A DNA stretch of 64,000 bases from Streptomyces wedmorensis (GTDB lineage Bacteria > Actinomycetota > Actinomycetes > Streptomycetales > Streptomycetaceae): NCBI RefSeq assembly GCF_000716445.1, contig NZ_JNWK01000019.1, forward strand, positions 43,119-107,118, read 5' to 3'. Shown in pieces: positions 17,285 through 25,811 of this stretch; positions within the stretch are counted from its first letter, which is position 1; each line of letters starts with the position of its first letter. The translations under genes were made by a program, and so were the position numbers. The notes below the pieces were generated by a model. It saw nothing but the letters and a program-made list of their open reading frames with translations, searched no databases and had not been told where the DNA came from.

Positions 17285-18040
17285 TCAGAAGCCGCTGCGC
17301 GCTCCGCCGTCCACCGGGAGCATCAGCCCGGTCAGGTACGAGGCGGCCGGCGAGAGCAGGAAGGCCGCGGTCCGCCCGAACTCCTCCGGCGTGCCGTAGC
17401 GGCGCAGCGGGATCCGGGCCTCGTTCGCCGCCCGGGACGCCTCCGCGTCGCCGGAGAGCGCGTCGAGCGAGCGGACCCGGTCCGTGTCGATCCGGCTCGG
17501 CAGCAGGCCGATGACCCGGATGCCGCGCGGGCCCAGGTCGTTGGCGAGGGACTTGGCGAAGCCGGCGAGGCCGGGGCGCAGCCCGTTGGAGATGGTCAGG
17601 CCGGGGATGGGCTCGTGGACCGAGCCGGACAGCACGAAACCGATGACCCCGCCCTCGGTGAGCGTCTCGGCCGCCGCGCGGGCCAGCCGCACCGCACCGA
17701 GGAAGACGGTGTCGAACGCGGCGGTCCACTGCTCGTCGGTGTTGTCCGCCCCGAAGCCGGGCGCCGGGCCGCCGACGCTGATCAGGATGCCGTCGAAGGC
17801 GCCGAACCGGGCCCGGGCCTCGGCGATCAGCCGGGCCGGGGTCTGCGGGTCGGCGTTGTCGGCGGCGATCCCCGCCGCGCCCTCGCCCAGTTCGGCCACC
17901 GCGTCGGCGACCGCCTTCTCCTCGCGCCCGGTGATCAGCACCCGGGCGCCCTCCGCGAGCAGCGCCTCGGCGGAGGCCCGGCCGAGCCCTCGCGTCGCGC
18001 CGGTCACCACGTACACACGGTCCTTCAGTCCAAGATCCAT
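17285..18040 (-). CDS. Short-chain dehydrogenase-like protein lacking the catalytic Tyr
   Basis: A 251-residue SDR fold. The nucleotide-binding motif is VVTGATRGLGRASAEALLAE (residues about 11-30) and the NxxG-type strand reads ILISVGGPAPG. At the active site the Ser region FVLSGSVHEPIPG is present, but the usual Y-x3-K reads N-G-L-R (SNGLRPGLAGFAKSLA). The proton-donating Tyr is therefore absent. A subset of FabG-like SDRs shares this feature. The C-terminal SYLTGLMLPVDGGARSGF matches the family. The stop of the GH15 gene lies 4 nt upstream, so the two are co-transcribed. Confidence 0.9.
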   Translation of the reverse strand: MDLGLKDRVYVVTGATRGLGRASAEALLAEGARVLITGREEKAVADAVAELGEGAAGIAADNADPQTPARLIAEARARFGAFDGILISVGGPAPGFGADNTDEQWTAAFDTVFLGAVRLARAAAETLTEGGVIGFVLSGSVHEPIPGLTISNGLRPGLAGFAKSLANDLGPRGIRVIGLLPSRIDTDRVRSLDALSGDAEASRAANEARIPLRRYGTPEEFGRTAAFLLSPAASYLTGLMLPVDGGARSGF

Positions 18041-18044
18041 GGCC

Positions 18045-19829
18045 CTATCCTGCCGTCTCCGCCGCGGCGAGCGTGAAGGCGGTCCCCACCAGGCCGATGT
18101 GGCTGAACGCCTGCGGGAAGTTGCCCAGCTGGCGCCCGGTCGCCGGGTCGTACTCCTCCGCGAGCAGTCCCACGTCGCTGGTGAGCTCGACCAGCCGGTC
18201 GAAGAGCTCGCGGGCCTCGTCGGCCCGCCCGGTCATCCGCAGGGCGTCCGCGAGCCAGAACGAGCAGACGAGGAACGTCCCCTCCTGCCCCGGCAGCCCG
18301 TCGACGGCCCCGGAGTCGACGCTGTAGCGCCGCACGAACCCGTCCTGCGTCAGCTCCGCCCGTACCGCGTCCACCGTTCCCACCACCCGGGGGTCGTCCG
18401 GCGGCAGAAAGCCGACGCGCGGGATGAGCAGGGTGGCGGCGTCCAGCTCCCGCGAGCCGTAGGACTGGGTGAAGGCGTTCCGCACCGGGTCGTACGCCCG
18501 GGCGCACACCTGGGCGTGGATCTCGTCCCGCATGGCCCGCCACCGCGCGGCGTCCCCCGGCAGCGAGGGGTCGGACTCCAGGGTGCGGACCGCGCGGTCG
18601 GCGGCCACCCAGGCCATCACCTTCGAGTGGGTGAAGTGGCGGCGCGGCCCGCGCACCTCCCACAGTCCCTCGTCGGGCTCCCGCCAGGTCGACTCCAGGA
18701 AGCCGAGCAGGCTCAGCTGGAGGTTCCAGGCGTGCCGCTCCGGCGGGATCCCGGCCTCGCGGGCGCGGTAGAGCGAGTCCATGACCTCGCCGTACACGTC
18801 GAGCTGGAACTGGTCCACGGCCGCGTTCCCGGTCCGCACCGGCGCCGAGTCGGCGTAGCCGCGCAGCCACGGCAGGCTCGTCTCGGGGAGTCGGCGCTCC
18901 CCGGCGGGGCCGTACATGATCTGGAGGTCGGCGGGGTCGCCGGCGACGGAGCGGAGCAGCCAGTCCCGCCAGGCGGCGGCCTCCTCGACGTATCCGGCGG
19001 CGAGCAGGGCGCCGAGGGTGAGGGAGGAGTCGCGCAGCCAGCAGGAGCGGTAGTCCCAGTTGCGTATGCCGCCGAGCTCCTCCGGCAGCGAGGTGGTGGG
19101 GGCGGCCATGATCCCGCCCGTGGGGGCGTACGTGAGGGCCTTGAGGGTGATCAGGGAGCGCATCACCGCGTCCCGGTGGGGGCCCTCGTAGGTGCAGCGG
19201 GCGGACCACTCCCGCCAGTCCGCCAGGGTCTGCTCCAGGGCCTCGTAGGGGTCGACGAGGGCGGGGCGCGGCTCGTGCGAGGGGTGCCAGGTCAGCACGA
19301 AGGCGACCCGCTCGCCGGCGTCGACGGTGAAGGAGGAGCAGGTGGAGAACTGCTGGCCCCAGGTCTTGACGTGGGGTTCGCTGCGCAGCCAGACCGAGTC
19401 GGGGCCGGCGATCGCGACCCGGTGGTCGTCGGCGCGGCGCACCCAGGGCACGATCGAGCCGTAGTCGAAGCGCAGCCGCAGGACGGCGCTCATCTCGACG
19501 CTTCCGCTGATCCCCTCGACGATCCGCATCAGGTCGGGGGACCGGTCCCGCTGGGGCATGAAGTCGACGACCCTGACGGTGCCCGTGCGGGTCTCCCAGT
19601 ACGTCTCCAGGACCAGGGAGTCCTCGGCGTAGCCGCGGCTCGCGCAGGTCGTGGCACCTTTGGGGGCGATCCGCCAGTGGCCGTTGTTCTCGTCGCCGAG
19701 GATCGCGGCGAAGCAGGCGGCGGAGTCGAAGCGGGGCAGACACAGCCAGTCGACCGACCCGTCGCGGCCGACGAGCGCGGCGGTCTGGAGATCGCCGATG
19801 AGGGCGTAGTCGTCGATACGTTGCGTCAC
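18045..19829 (-). CDS. Glycoside hydrolase family 15 protein (glucoamylase or trehalase type)
   Basis: A 594-residue cytoplasmic protein without a signal peptide. It starts with IDDYALIGDLQTAALVGRDG and SVDWLCLPRFDS, typical of bacterial GH15 proteins. A beta-sandwich domain comes first, then the (alpha/alpha)6 catalytic barrel with NWDYRSCWLRDSSLTLGALL. The predicted acid Glu is in DEGLWEVRGPRRHFTHSKVM (about 390) and the base Glu in GQEGTFLVCSFWLADAL (about 530). Members act on alpha-glucans or on alpha,alpha-trehalose; I cannot choose between them. The start is GTG. Confidence 0.93.
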   Translation of the reverse strand: MTQRIDDYALIGDLQTAALVGRDGSVDWLCLPRFDSAACFAAILGDENNGHWRIAPKGATTCASRGYAEDSLVLETYWETRTGTVRVVDFMPQRDRSPDLMRIVEGISGSVEMSAVLRLRFDYGSIVPWVRRADDHRVAIAGPDSVWLRSEPHVKTWGQQFSTCSSFTVDAGERVAFVLTWHPSHEPRPALVDPYEALEQTLADWREWSARCTYEGPHRDAVMRSLITLKALTYAPTGGIMAAPTTSLPEELGGIRNWDYRSCWLRDSSLTLGALLAAGYVEEAAAWRDWLLRSVAGDPADLQIMYGPAGERRLPETSLPWLRGYADSAPVRTGNAAVDQFQLDVYGEVMDSLYRAREAGIPPERHAWNLQLSLLGFLESTWREPDEGLWEVRGPRRHFTHSKVMAWVAADRAVRTLESDPSLPGDAARWRAMRDEIHAQVCARAYDPVRNAFTQSYGSRELDAATLLIPRVGFLPPDDPRVVGTVDAVRAELTQDGFVRRYSVDSGAVDGLPGQEGTFLVCSFWLADALRMTGRADEARELFDRLVELTSDVGLLAEEYDPATGRQLGNFPQAFSHIGLVGTAFTLAAAETAG

Positions 19830-19863
19830 GCTTTGGGCTGTTCCCGGAAGCGGCGCCTGTCAA

Positions 19864-20694
19864 TCAGGGAGACGGGACGGCCTCGACCGGCTCCGTGTCG
19901 TCCTGCGGGGAACCGGGGACGCCGGAGGCCTGTCCGGCCTGCCGGTCGTGCTTCTCCCGGCGTACGAGGATCACCCAGCCGACGGGTACTCCGGCGGCGA
20001 ACAGCCACCACTGGACGGCGTACGCCATGTGCGCGCCGATCGAGTCGTGGTCGGGCTCGGCGATCTGCTCGGGGGTGCCGTTCGCGGCGGCGGGCGCGAT
20101 CTGTTCGAGGTAGCCGCCGAGCACCTCGCGGCCGATCAGCTCGGCCTGCTGCCGGCTGCTGATCAGCATCACCTGGCGGTCCGGCAGGCCCTTCAGGTCC
20201 TTGATCCCGCTGGCGCCGGTCGTCTCGTCCGCCTTGAGCCGGCCGGTGACGGTGACCTCGCCCTTCGGGGCGGGTGGCACCGCGGGGAACGCGTGCTGGT
20301 CGGCGGCGGCCGGCACCCAGCCCCGGTTGACCAGGACGACCTTGCCGTCCCGCAGGACCAGCGGGGTGAGGACGTGCACGCCCACCCGGTCCTCGGACGA
20401 GGTCCGCCGGCGGACGACCACCTCGTGCGCGGTGTCGAACGTGCCGGTGGCGGTGACCCGGCGCCAGTAGTCGGCGCGCGGGACGGTGTGACCGGGGGCG
20501 GTGAGCTCCTCGACCGGTACCGGCGCCGCCGCGATGTTGTCCGCGATCAGGGCGTTCTGGGCGACCCGGCGCTCGTGCCGGTGGAACTGCCAGAAGCCCA
20601 GCTCGATCATCGTCGGGACGAGGACGGCGGCGAGGAGGGTGAGGATCACCCACTGCCGGGACAACAGGAAGCGGTACACCCCATGACCGTACAT
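19864..20694 (-). CDS. SURF1 family cytochrome oxidase assembly protein
   Basis: A 276-residue protein with the SURF1 topology: an N-terminal helix (about 13-31, WVILTLLAAVLVPTMIELGF) with the WQFHRHERR motif right after it. An extracytoplasmic domain follows (TATGTFDTAHEV, LVNRGWVPAA), then a C-terminal helix (about 228-246, MAYAVQWWLFAAGVPVGWV). SURF1 helps insert heme a into aa3 oxidase. The C-terminal tail carries RREKHDRQ and a Glu/Asp-rich end. The ATG at 20694 was taken; a GTG at 20679 (VYRFLLSRQ) is equally plausible. Confidence 0.92.
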   Translation of the reverse strand: MYGHGVYRFLLSRQWVILTLLAAVLVPTMIELGFWQFHRHERRVAQNALIADNIAAAPVPVEELTAPGHTVPRADYWRRVTATGTFDTAHEVVVRRRTSSEDRVGVHVLTPLVLRDGKVVLVNRGWVPAAADQHAFPAVPPAPKGEVTVTGRLKADETTGASGIKDLKGLPDRQVMLISSRQQAELIGREVLGGYLEQIAPAAANGTPEQIAEPDHDSIGAHMAYAVQWWLFAAGVPVGWVILVRREKHDRQAGQASGVPGSPQDDTEPVEAVPSP

Positions 20695-20774
20695 CCGGGG
20701 TCACGGGGTGCACGCAGGGGGGTTCGGCTCGCCCGCGGGCGAGCCCAGGATCGTTTCCTCACGTCCTGTCCCGA

Positions 20775-21008
20775 TCAGACCCGGTCGACGATGCCCACCT
20801 TTCCCTCCGCGCGGGCGCAGTGGCCGCCGCAGTACCAGCTGCCCTCGACCTCGACGCCCTGTCCGATGATCTGGACCCGGCAGTGCTCGCAGATGGGCGC
20901 CATGCGGTGAATGGCGCAGCTGAAGCAGTCGAAGACGTGCACCGCGCCCTGCGCGTGCACCTCGAAGGACATGCCGTAATCGTTTCCGCAGACCTCACAA
21001 CGTGCCAT
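20775..21008 (-). CDS. Small cysteine-rich (zinc-ribbon-like) protein
   Basis: A 77-residue protein starting MARCEVCGNDYGMSFEVH. It has four Cys pairs or near-pairs: CEVC, CFSC, CEHC and CGGHC, plus His residues. Together they could hold two zinc ions, as in metallothionein-like or zinc-ribbon proteins. The spacing FDCFSCAIHRMAPICEHC is compact. The upstream residues of the longer frame are not conserved-looking, so ATG 21008 was used. It stands alone on the minus strand between the nuclease gene and surf1. Confidence 0.88.
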   Translation of the reverse strand: MARCEVCGNDYGMSFEVHAQGAVHVFDCFSCAIHRMAPICEHCRVQIIGQGVEVEGSWYCGGHCARAEGKVGIVDRV

Positions 21009-21072
21009 GCGCCACAGGGTGGGGCTCCCCGGCGGGCGCGCGCAGCACGGCACGCCCGCCGGAGCGGGGGTG

Positions 21073-22047
21073 TCACCCGTCTGCCGGGGTCACGTCCCGC
21101 AGCAGCTGCGTGTAGGCGGCCTCGTCGACGACCGGAGTGCCGAAGGACTTCGCCTTCACCGTCTTGGAGGTCGCCGAGTCCGGGTCGTTGGTGACGAGCA
21201 GGCTCGTCAGCCGGGACACGCTGGTGGCGACGTGCAGTCCGGCCTCGACCGTGCGGTCCTCCAGGAGCTCCCGGTCGACGGAGGTGTCCCCGGAGAACGC
21301 GATCCGCATCCCCTGCTTGAGCGGCTTGTCCGACTCGTAACGGCCGGGGTTGGGGTACGGGCACGCCGGGCGCTTCCGAGAGGGGCGCCAGCTGTTCGCC
21401 CGGTAGGAGGACTGGTGGCCGATGCGGGGCTGCGCGGGCGTCGAGGCCCACTCCGTCAGCGGCCGGCACTCCAGGAGCGGCAGTCGGACGTTCCGCTCCG
21501 CCGCCGCGTGCAGGCTCGGCCGGAACGCCTCCGCGAGGACCCGCGCGTCGTCCAGCGCGTTGTGCGCGCGCTGCTGCACCACGCCGAAGTGCGCGGCGAG
21601 CGACTCCAGCTTGTGGTTGGGCAGCGGCAGCGACAGCTCCTTGGCGAGCGCGATCGTGCACAGCCGCTGCCGCACCGGCGCCGCCGACTCCGCGCGCGCG
21701 TACTCCCTGGCGATCATCTGCCAGTCGAACATCGCGTTGTGCGCGACGAGCACCCGCCCGTCGAGCCGCGCCGCGAACTCCGCCGCGATCTCCGGGAACA
21801 GCGGAGCGCCCTCCAGGACGTCGCTGGTCAGCCCGTGGATCCACACCGGGCCGGGGTCCCGCTCCGGGTTCACCAGCGTGTACCAGTGGTCCTCGACGTT
21901 GCCCTGGGCATCCAGCCGGTAGACGGCAGCCGACACTATCCGGTCGTCGCGGGCGAGTCCGGTGGTCTCCACGTCGACGACCGCGTACCCCTGGGGGTAG
22001 GCGGCCGGCCACGTCGCTGCTGTCGTACGGTCGTCAAACACGGTCAC
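21073..22047 (-). CDS. DnaQ-like DEDDh 3'-5' exonuclease with BRCT domain
   Basis: A 324-residue protein. The RNase T/DnaQ domain comprises Exo I YAVVDVETTGL (about 20-30), Exo II VLVAHNAMFDWQMI and Exo III RAHNALDDARVL (DEDDh class). A linker with PxPNPGRY follows, then a C-terminal BRCT domain (about 240-320) with GMRIAFSGDTSVDRELLEDR and TSLLVTNDPDSATSKTVKAK. Such proteins trim or proofread DNA or RNA and use BRCT for protein contact. GTG at 22047 overlaps the TGA of the TetR gene (GTGA), so it is coupled to the regulator. Confidence 0.93.
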   Translation of the reverse strand: MTVFDDRTTAATWPAAYPQGYAVVDVETTGLARDDRIVSAAVYRLDAQGNVEDHWYTLVNPERDPGPVWIHGLTSDVLEGAPLFPEIAAEFAARLDGRVLVAHNAMFDWQMIAREYARAESAAPVRQRLCTIALAKELSLPLPNHKLESLAAHFGVVQQRAHNALDDARVLAEAFRPSLHAAAERNVRLPLLECRPLTEWASTPAQPRIGHQSSYRANSWRPSRKRPACPYPNPGRYESDKPLKQGMRIAFSGDTSVDRELLEDRTVEAGLHVATSVSRLTSLLVTNDPDSATSKTVKAKSFGTPVVDEAAYTQLLRDVTPADG

Positions 22048-22712
22048 TGAGAATACGGCCCGCGGCCGACCGCTCCGTCCCCGGTGTCCCCGGAGGCGCC
22101 GGCGAGCAGCCCGTCCACCAGCGCCCGTACGGAGTCCACGAAGAGCCGCTCGGTGTCGATCGGCGCCGACAGGGCGCGGGCCAGCGGCCCGTCCGCCTCC
22201 GCGTCCTCCCCGCGCCACAGCTCCTCCTCGGCGGGTGACTGGACCGGGGCGCGTTCGCGGTTGCGTTCGACGAGGACGTAGCCGACGACCTGGAACTGGA
22301 CGGCGCGGACGGCGCGGGCGGCGGCCGCGCCCCGGAGGCCCGCGGCATGGGCCTCGTGGACCAGGGCGCGCTGGGCCGGCAGGAACATCCGCTCGGTGAG
22401 GCCCCGTTCGTGGACCATCGCGACGAGGTGCGGGCGCTCGCGCACGGCACGCCGCAGGGAGCGGGCCACGGACACCATCCGCTCGGCCGGGGTCGCCCCC
22501 TGCGGGCGGATGGTGCCGAGGTCGGCGACCGTACGGGCGACGAGCGCGTCGAGGAGCGACTCGCGGTTGCCGACGTGCCAGTAGATCGAGGTGACGGCGG
22601 TGCCGAGTTCGGCCGCCAGCCTGCGCATGGTCAGGGCGGCCGGGCCGTGCTCCCTCACCAGGGCGGCGGCGGCGTCCAGCACCTCGTCGCGGCTCAGTGC
22701 GGAGCGCGCCAT
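22044..22712 (-). CDS. TetR family transcriptional regulator
   Basis: A 222-residue regulator. The N-terminal HTH is SRDEVLDAAAALVREHGPAA and LTMRRLAAELGTAVTSIYWH (residues 5-50), in which the last part is the recognition helix. The C-terminal ligand domain is Ala/Arg-rich with FQVVGYVLVERNRERAP. The gene is divergent from the ADC/SDR/amidohydrolase operon, and a perfect palindrome lies in the gap. It probably represses that operon and itself in response to a pathway substrate. The start MARSALSRDE at 22712 was chosen. Confidence 0.92.
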   Translation of the reverse strand: MARSALSRDEVLDAAAALVREHGPAALTMRRLAAELGTAVTSIYWHVGNRESLLDALVARTVADLGTIRPQGATPAERMVSVARSLRRAVRERPHLVAMVHERGLTERMFLPAQRALVHEAHAAGLRGAAAARAVRAVQFQVVGYVLVERNRERAPVQSPAEEELWRGEDAEADGPLARALSAPIDTERLFVDSVRALVDGLLAGASGDTGDGAVGRGPYSQ

Positions 22713-22765
22713 CGCATCCCCCAACTCCTCTGCGTGCACGGGTCTTTACCGTTCATCGCCATCGG

Positions 22766-22780
22766 TGTAACTGTGTTACA
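22766..22780. promoter_or_regulatory. Predicted TetR operator, perfect palindrome TGTAAC-N3-GTTACA
   Basis: A 15-bp perfect inverted repeat, TGTAACTGTGTTACA, in the 96-nt gap between the TetR start (22712) and the plus-strand operon start (22809). It is A/T-rich against a GC-rich background, as true operators usually are. It lies 28 nt before the ATG of the first gene, where it would overlap the promoter or initiation site. Confidence 0.75.
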
Positions 22781-22808
22781 GGCCGACGATCCCGAAGGGT
22801 GGTACGTC

Positions 22809-23633
22809 ATGGCACGAGTACGGTACGGGGCGCGCAGCGACGCGGAGGCGGCGGCGGCACGCGAGCGGTCCGCCAGGCTCCCCGACATCTGGTCCACCGG
22901 TGTGGTCGCCGTCTGGGAGACCGATCCGGACGTCGTCGCGGCGGTCCTGCCGCCCCCGCTGAAACCCACCGCGCGCCCCCTCGTGCGCGCCAACATCAGC
23001 CAGGTGGACCTGCCCGGCTACCCCCTCGGCGCCGGCTCCGTGGCGGTCGCCGCGGCCCACGGGGACCGGGAGGGCTGGTACCCGCTGGTCATGCCGATGA
23101 CCCACGAGCGGGCCCTGATCGGCGGCCGCGAGGTCTTCGGCGAGCCGAAGAAACTGGGCGAGGTCACGGTCGAGCGCGACGGACTCGTCGTCCGCGCGGC
23201 CCTCGCCCGGCACGGCATCGCCTTCGTGGAGGTGCGCGGCGCGGTCTCCGGCCCGCTGCCGCTGCCGGAACCCGTCGAGAAGACCGACTTCTACTTCAAG
23301 TTCCTGCCCGGCGTCGAGGGCTCCGGCTTCGACGCCGACCCCGTCCTCGTCCACTGCGTCCGCAACGAGAGGGTGCGGAAGCTGGAGCGGGTCACCGGCG
23401 ACGTCGTGCTGCGCGAGTCCATGTACGACCCGGTCGCCGACCTCCCCGTACGCCGGCTCGTCGAGATCACGATCGGCGAGAAGACCACCGACCAGAAGGG
23501 CACGGTCGCCGAACGCGTCTCCGCCCGGGACCTGCTGCCCTTCGTCCACCAGCGGTACGACGACCCGCTCCAGATCCTCGACGGACCCCCCGACACGAGC
23601 GTCCGCAAGGGGGCGTCCGATGGAGCTGCATGA
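22809..23633 (+). CDS. Acetoacetate decarboxylase family protein
   Basis: A 274-residue protein with the ADC fold. The key motif FGEPKKLGEVTVERDG (about 109-124) carries the paired Lys residues; in true acetoacetate decarboxylase one of these forms the Schiff base with substrate. Other family signs are ERALIGGREVFG and FYFKFLPGVEGSGFDADP. It may decarboxylate a beta-keto acid or act as a related aldolase/dehydratase. It is the first gene of a four-gene operon under the TetR operator. The next gene overlaps its end by 14 nt. Confidence 0.88.
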   Translation: MARVRYGARSDAEAAAARERSARLPDIWSTGVVAVWETDPDVVAAVLPPPLKPTARPLVRANISQVDLPGYPLGAGSVAVAAAHGDREGWYPLVMPMTHERALIGGREVFGEPKKLGEVTVERDGLVVRAALARHGIAFVEVRGAVSGPLPLPEPVEKTDFYFKFLPGVEGSGFDADPVLVHCVRNERVRKLERVTGDVVLRESMYDPVADLPVRRLVEITIGEKTTDQKGTVAERVSARDLLPFVHQRYDDPLQILDGPPDTSVRKGASDGAA

Positions 23634-24504
23634 GGGACAGGTCGCCGTCGTCACCGGCGCGGCGAGCGGCATCGGCCTCGCCATGGCCCGCCGCTTCGCC
23701 GCCGAAGGACTCGCCGTCGTCCTCGGGGACGTCGAGCGGGGCGCCCTCGAAGAGGCCGCCGACGAGCTGATGGCGAGCGGGGCGCAGGTCCTCGCCCGCA
23801 CCGTCGACGTCTCCGACCCCGACGAGGTCCGGGCGTTCGCGGACGCCGCGTACGACACCTTCGGCGCCGTCCACGTCCTCTGCAACAACGCCGGCGTCGG
23901 CTCCGGCGCCGAGGGCCGCATGTGGGAGCACGAGCCCAACGACTGGAAGTGGGCCTTCTCGGTCAACGTCTGGGGCGTCTTCCACGGCATCCAGGCCTTC
24001 GTCCCGCGCATGCTCGCGAGCGGCGAGCCCGGCCACGTCGTCAACACCTCCTCGGGCGACGGCGGCATCGCCCCGCTGCCCACCGCCTCCGTGTACGCGG
24101 TCACCAAGGCGGCCGTCGTCACCATGACCGAGTCGCTCTACGCCCACCTCAGGGCCGAGCACGCGCGTGTGGGGGCGTCCGTGCTCTTCCCCGGACCGCA
24201 CATGCTCCGCACCGGCCTGTGGGAGTCGCACCGCAACCGGCCCGAGCGGTACGCCAAGCAGCGGCCGCGCCGCACCCCGTACCGCAGCCTCGACCAGTGG
24301 GAGGCCGCCATGAAGGAGGCCGGGCACGAAGTGGCCTTCACGCCCGTGGAGGAGGTCGCCGAGCACGTCGTCGACGGCATCCGCGCCGACCGCTTCTGGA
24401 TGCTGCCGGCGAGCGAGCACAGCGACCGCCAGATCAGGGCGCGCTCGCAGGCGATGCTCGACCGCGCCAACCCGTCCTACCTGGAGAGCTTCATCCTCGA
24501 CTGA
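23620..24504 (+). CDS. Short-chain dehydrogenase/reductase
   Basis: A 294-residue classical SDR. The cofactor motif is VVTGAASGIGLAMARRF (residues about 10-26) and the NNAG motif reads LCNNAGVG. The catalytic set is S (NTSSGDGG) then YAVTK. The C-terminal part (ERYAKQRPRRTPYRSLDQWE) is longer than in FabG-like SDRs and probably shapes the substrate pocket. It is in the TetR-controlled operon with an ADC-like gene and two amidohydrolases, so it probably oxidises a hydroxyl or ketone intermediate. Confidence 0.93.
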   Translation: MELHEGQVAVVTGAASGIGLAMARRFAAEGLAVVLGDVERGALEEAADELMASGAQVLARTVDVSDPDEVRAFADAAYDTFGAVHVLCNNAGVGSGAEGRMWEHEPNDWKWAFSVNVWGVFHGIQAFVPRMLASGEPGHVVNTSSGDGGIAPLPTASVYAVTKAAVVTMTESLYAHLRAEHARVGASVLFPGPHMLRTGLWESHRNRPERYAKQRPRRTPYRSLDQWEAAMKEAGHEVAFTPVEEVAEHVVDGIRADRFWMLPASEHSDRQIRARSQAMLDRANPSYLESFILD

Positions 24505-24516
24505 GGGAGCGGCACC

Positions 24517-25797
24517 ATGAGCCATGAGGACCCGTATCTGATCATCTCCTCCGACTGTCACGCCGGCCTCCCCACCGAGGAGTACCGGCCCTATCTCGAC
24601 CCCCGCTTCCACCGGGACTTCGACGACTTCCTGGCCGGGCGCGAGGCCCGCCGGGAGGCCATGACCCGGCTCGGGGTGCGCAACGAGGCCTTCGCGAGCA
24701 AGTGGTTCAGCGACAACGAGGAGGGCCTGCGCGGCGGCTGGGACGCCGCCCAGCGGATCAAGGAGCTCGACGGCGACGGGGTGGCCGCCGAGGTCGTCTT
24801 CCCCGACGCGGACGCCGTCGACAGCCAGACCGCCGCGCCCTTCGGCGTCGGCCTCGGCCTCTCCGGCGACCAGGACCCGGAGCTCGGCATGGCGGGCGCG
24901 AAGGCCCACAACCGCTGGCTCGCCGAGTTCGTCGGACAGAACCCGGAGCGGCACTGCGGGGTCGCCCTGCTCCCCGTCACCGCCGACGTCCGCGAGGTCG
25001 TCGCCGAGATCCACCGGGCCAAGGAGTCCGGGCTCGGCGCGCTGATGATCCCCTCCATGTGGGTCGACAAGACCCCCTATCACGACCGGCACTACGACCC
25101 GGTGTGGGCGGCCGCCGCCGAGACCGGCATGCCGGTCGTCACCCACTCGGGGGCCGCACCCCGCGAGGAGTACGGCGACCACCTCGGGATCTACGTCTCC
25201 GAGGTCACCTGGTGGCCGGCCAGGCCGCTCTGGTTCCTGCTCTGGTCCGGGGCCTTCGAGCGCCACCCCGGCCTCAGGTTCGGCGTCGCCGAGTCCGGCT
25301 GCTGGTGGCTGCCGAACCTCCTCTGGTTCATGGACCGGCTCTACCTCGGCGCGCACGGCGGCAAGAAGCTGTCCCCGTTCGCGGAGCTGAAGCGGCCGCC
25401 GAGCGAGTACCTGGACCGGCAGGTCTTCGTCTGCGCCACCAACACCAAGCGGCGCGAACTGGCCCAGCGGTACGAGATCGGCGTCGACAACATCCTGTGG
25501 GGATCCGACTTCCCGCACCCGGAGGGCACCTGGCCCGACACGCGCGCGTGGCTGCGGAGGACGTTCCACGACATCCCGGTCGAGGAGACCCGGCGGATGC
25601 TCGGCCTGGCGGCGGCGGAGGTCTTCGGCTTCGACCTCGGCGCCCTGGCGCCGATCGCCCGCCGGATCGGCCCCACCCCCGCCGAACTCGGCCAGCCCGC
25701 CGACCAGGCCGCCGTGGAGGCCTCCTGGGCCCGCTCGCGCGAGGTCGGCCGCCACTGGCTGACGGACCACGACTTCCCGGTCATCGGAACGAACTGA
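24517..25797 (+). CDS. Amidohydrolase_2 family metal-dependent hydrolase/decarboxylase, copy 1
   Basis: A 426-residue TIM-barrel protein. It starts with YLIISSDCHAGLPTEEYRPY (the D-x-H metal site replaces the usual H-x-H). Other family marks are GVAALLPVTAD-type strands, VVTHSGAAP, RHPGLRFGVAESGCWW and NILWGSDFPHPEGTWPDT, where the final Asp is the catalytic base or metal ligand. The family includes ACMSD-like decarboxylases and hydrolases of cyclic compounds. ATG 24517 has GAGGGAGC upstream. Confidence 0.9.
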   Translation: MSHEDPYLIISSDCHAGLPTEEYRPYLDPRFHRDFDDFLAGREARREAMTRLGVRNEAFASKWFSDNEEGLRGGWDAAQRIKELDGDGVAAEVVFPDADAVDSQTAAPFGVGLGLSGDQDPELGMAGAKAHNRWLAEFVGQNPERHCGVALLPVTADVREVVAEIHRAKESGLGALMIPSMWVDKTPYHDRHYDPVWAAAAETGMPVVTHSGAAPREEYGDHLGIYVSEVTWWPARPLWFLLWSGAFERHPGLRFGVAESGCWWLPNLLWFMDRLYLGAHGGKKLSPFAELKRPPSEYLDRQVFVCATNTKRRELAQRYEIGVDNILWGSDFPHPEGTWPDTRAWLRRTFHDIPVEETRRMLGLAAAEVFGFDLGALAPIARRIGPTPAELGQPADQAAVEASWARSREVGRHWLTDHDFPVIGTN

Positions 25798-25811
25798 TGG
25801 GGGGCGAACCG

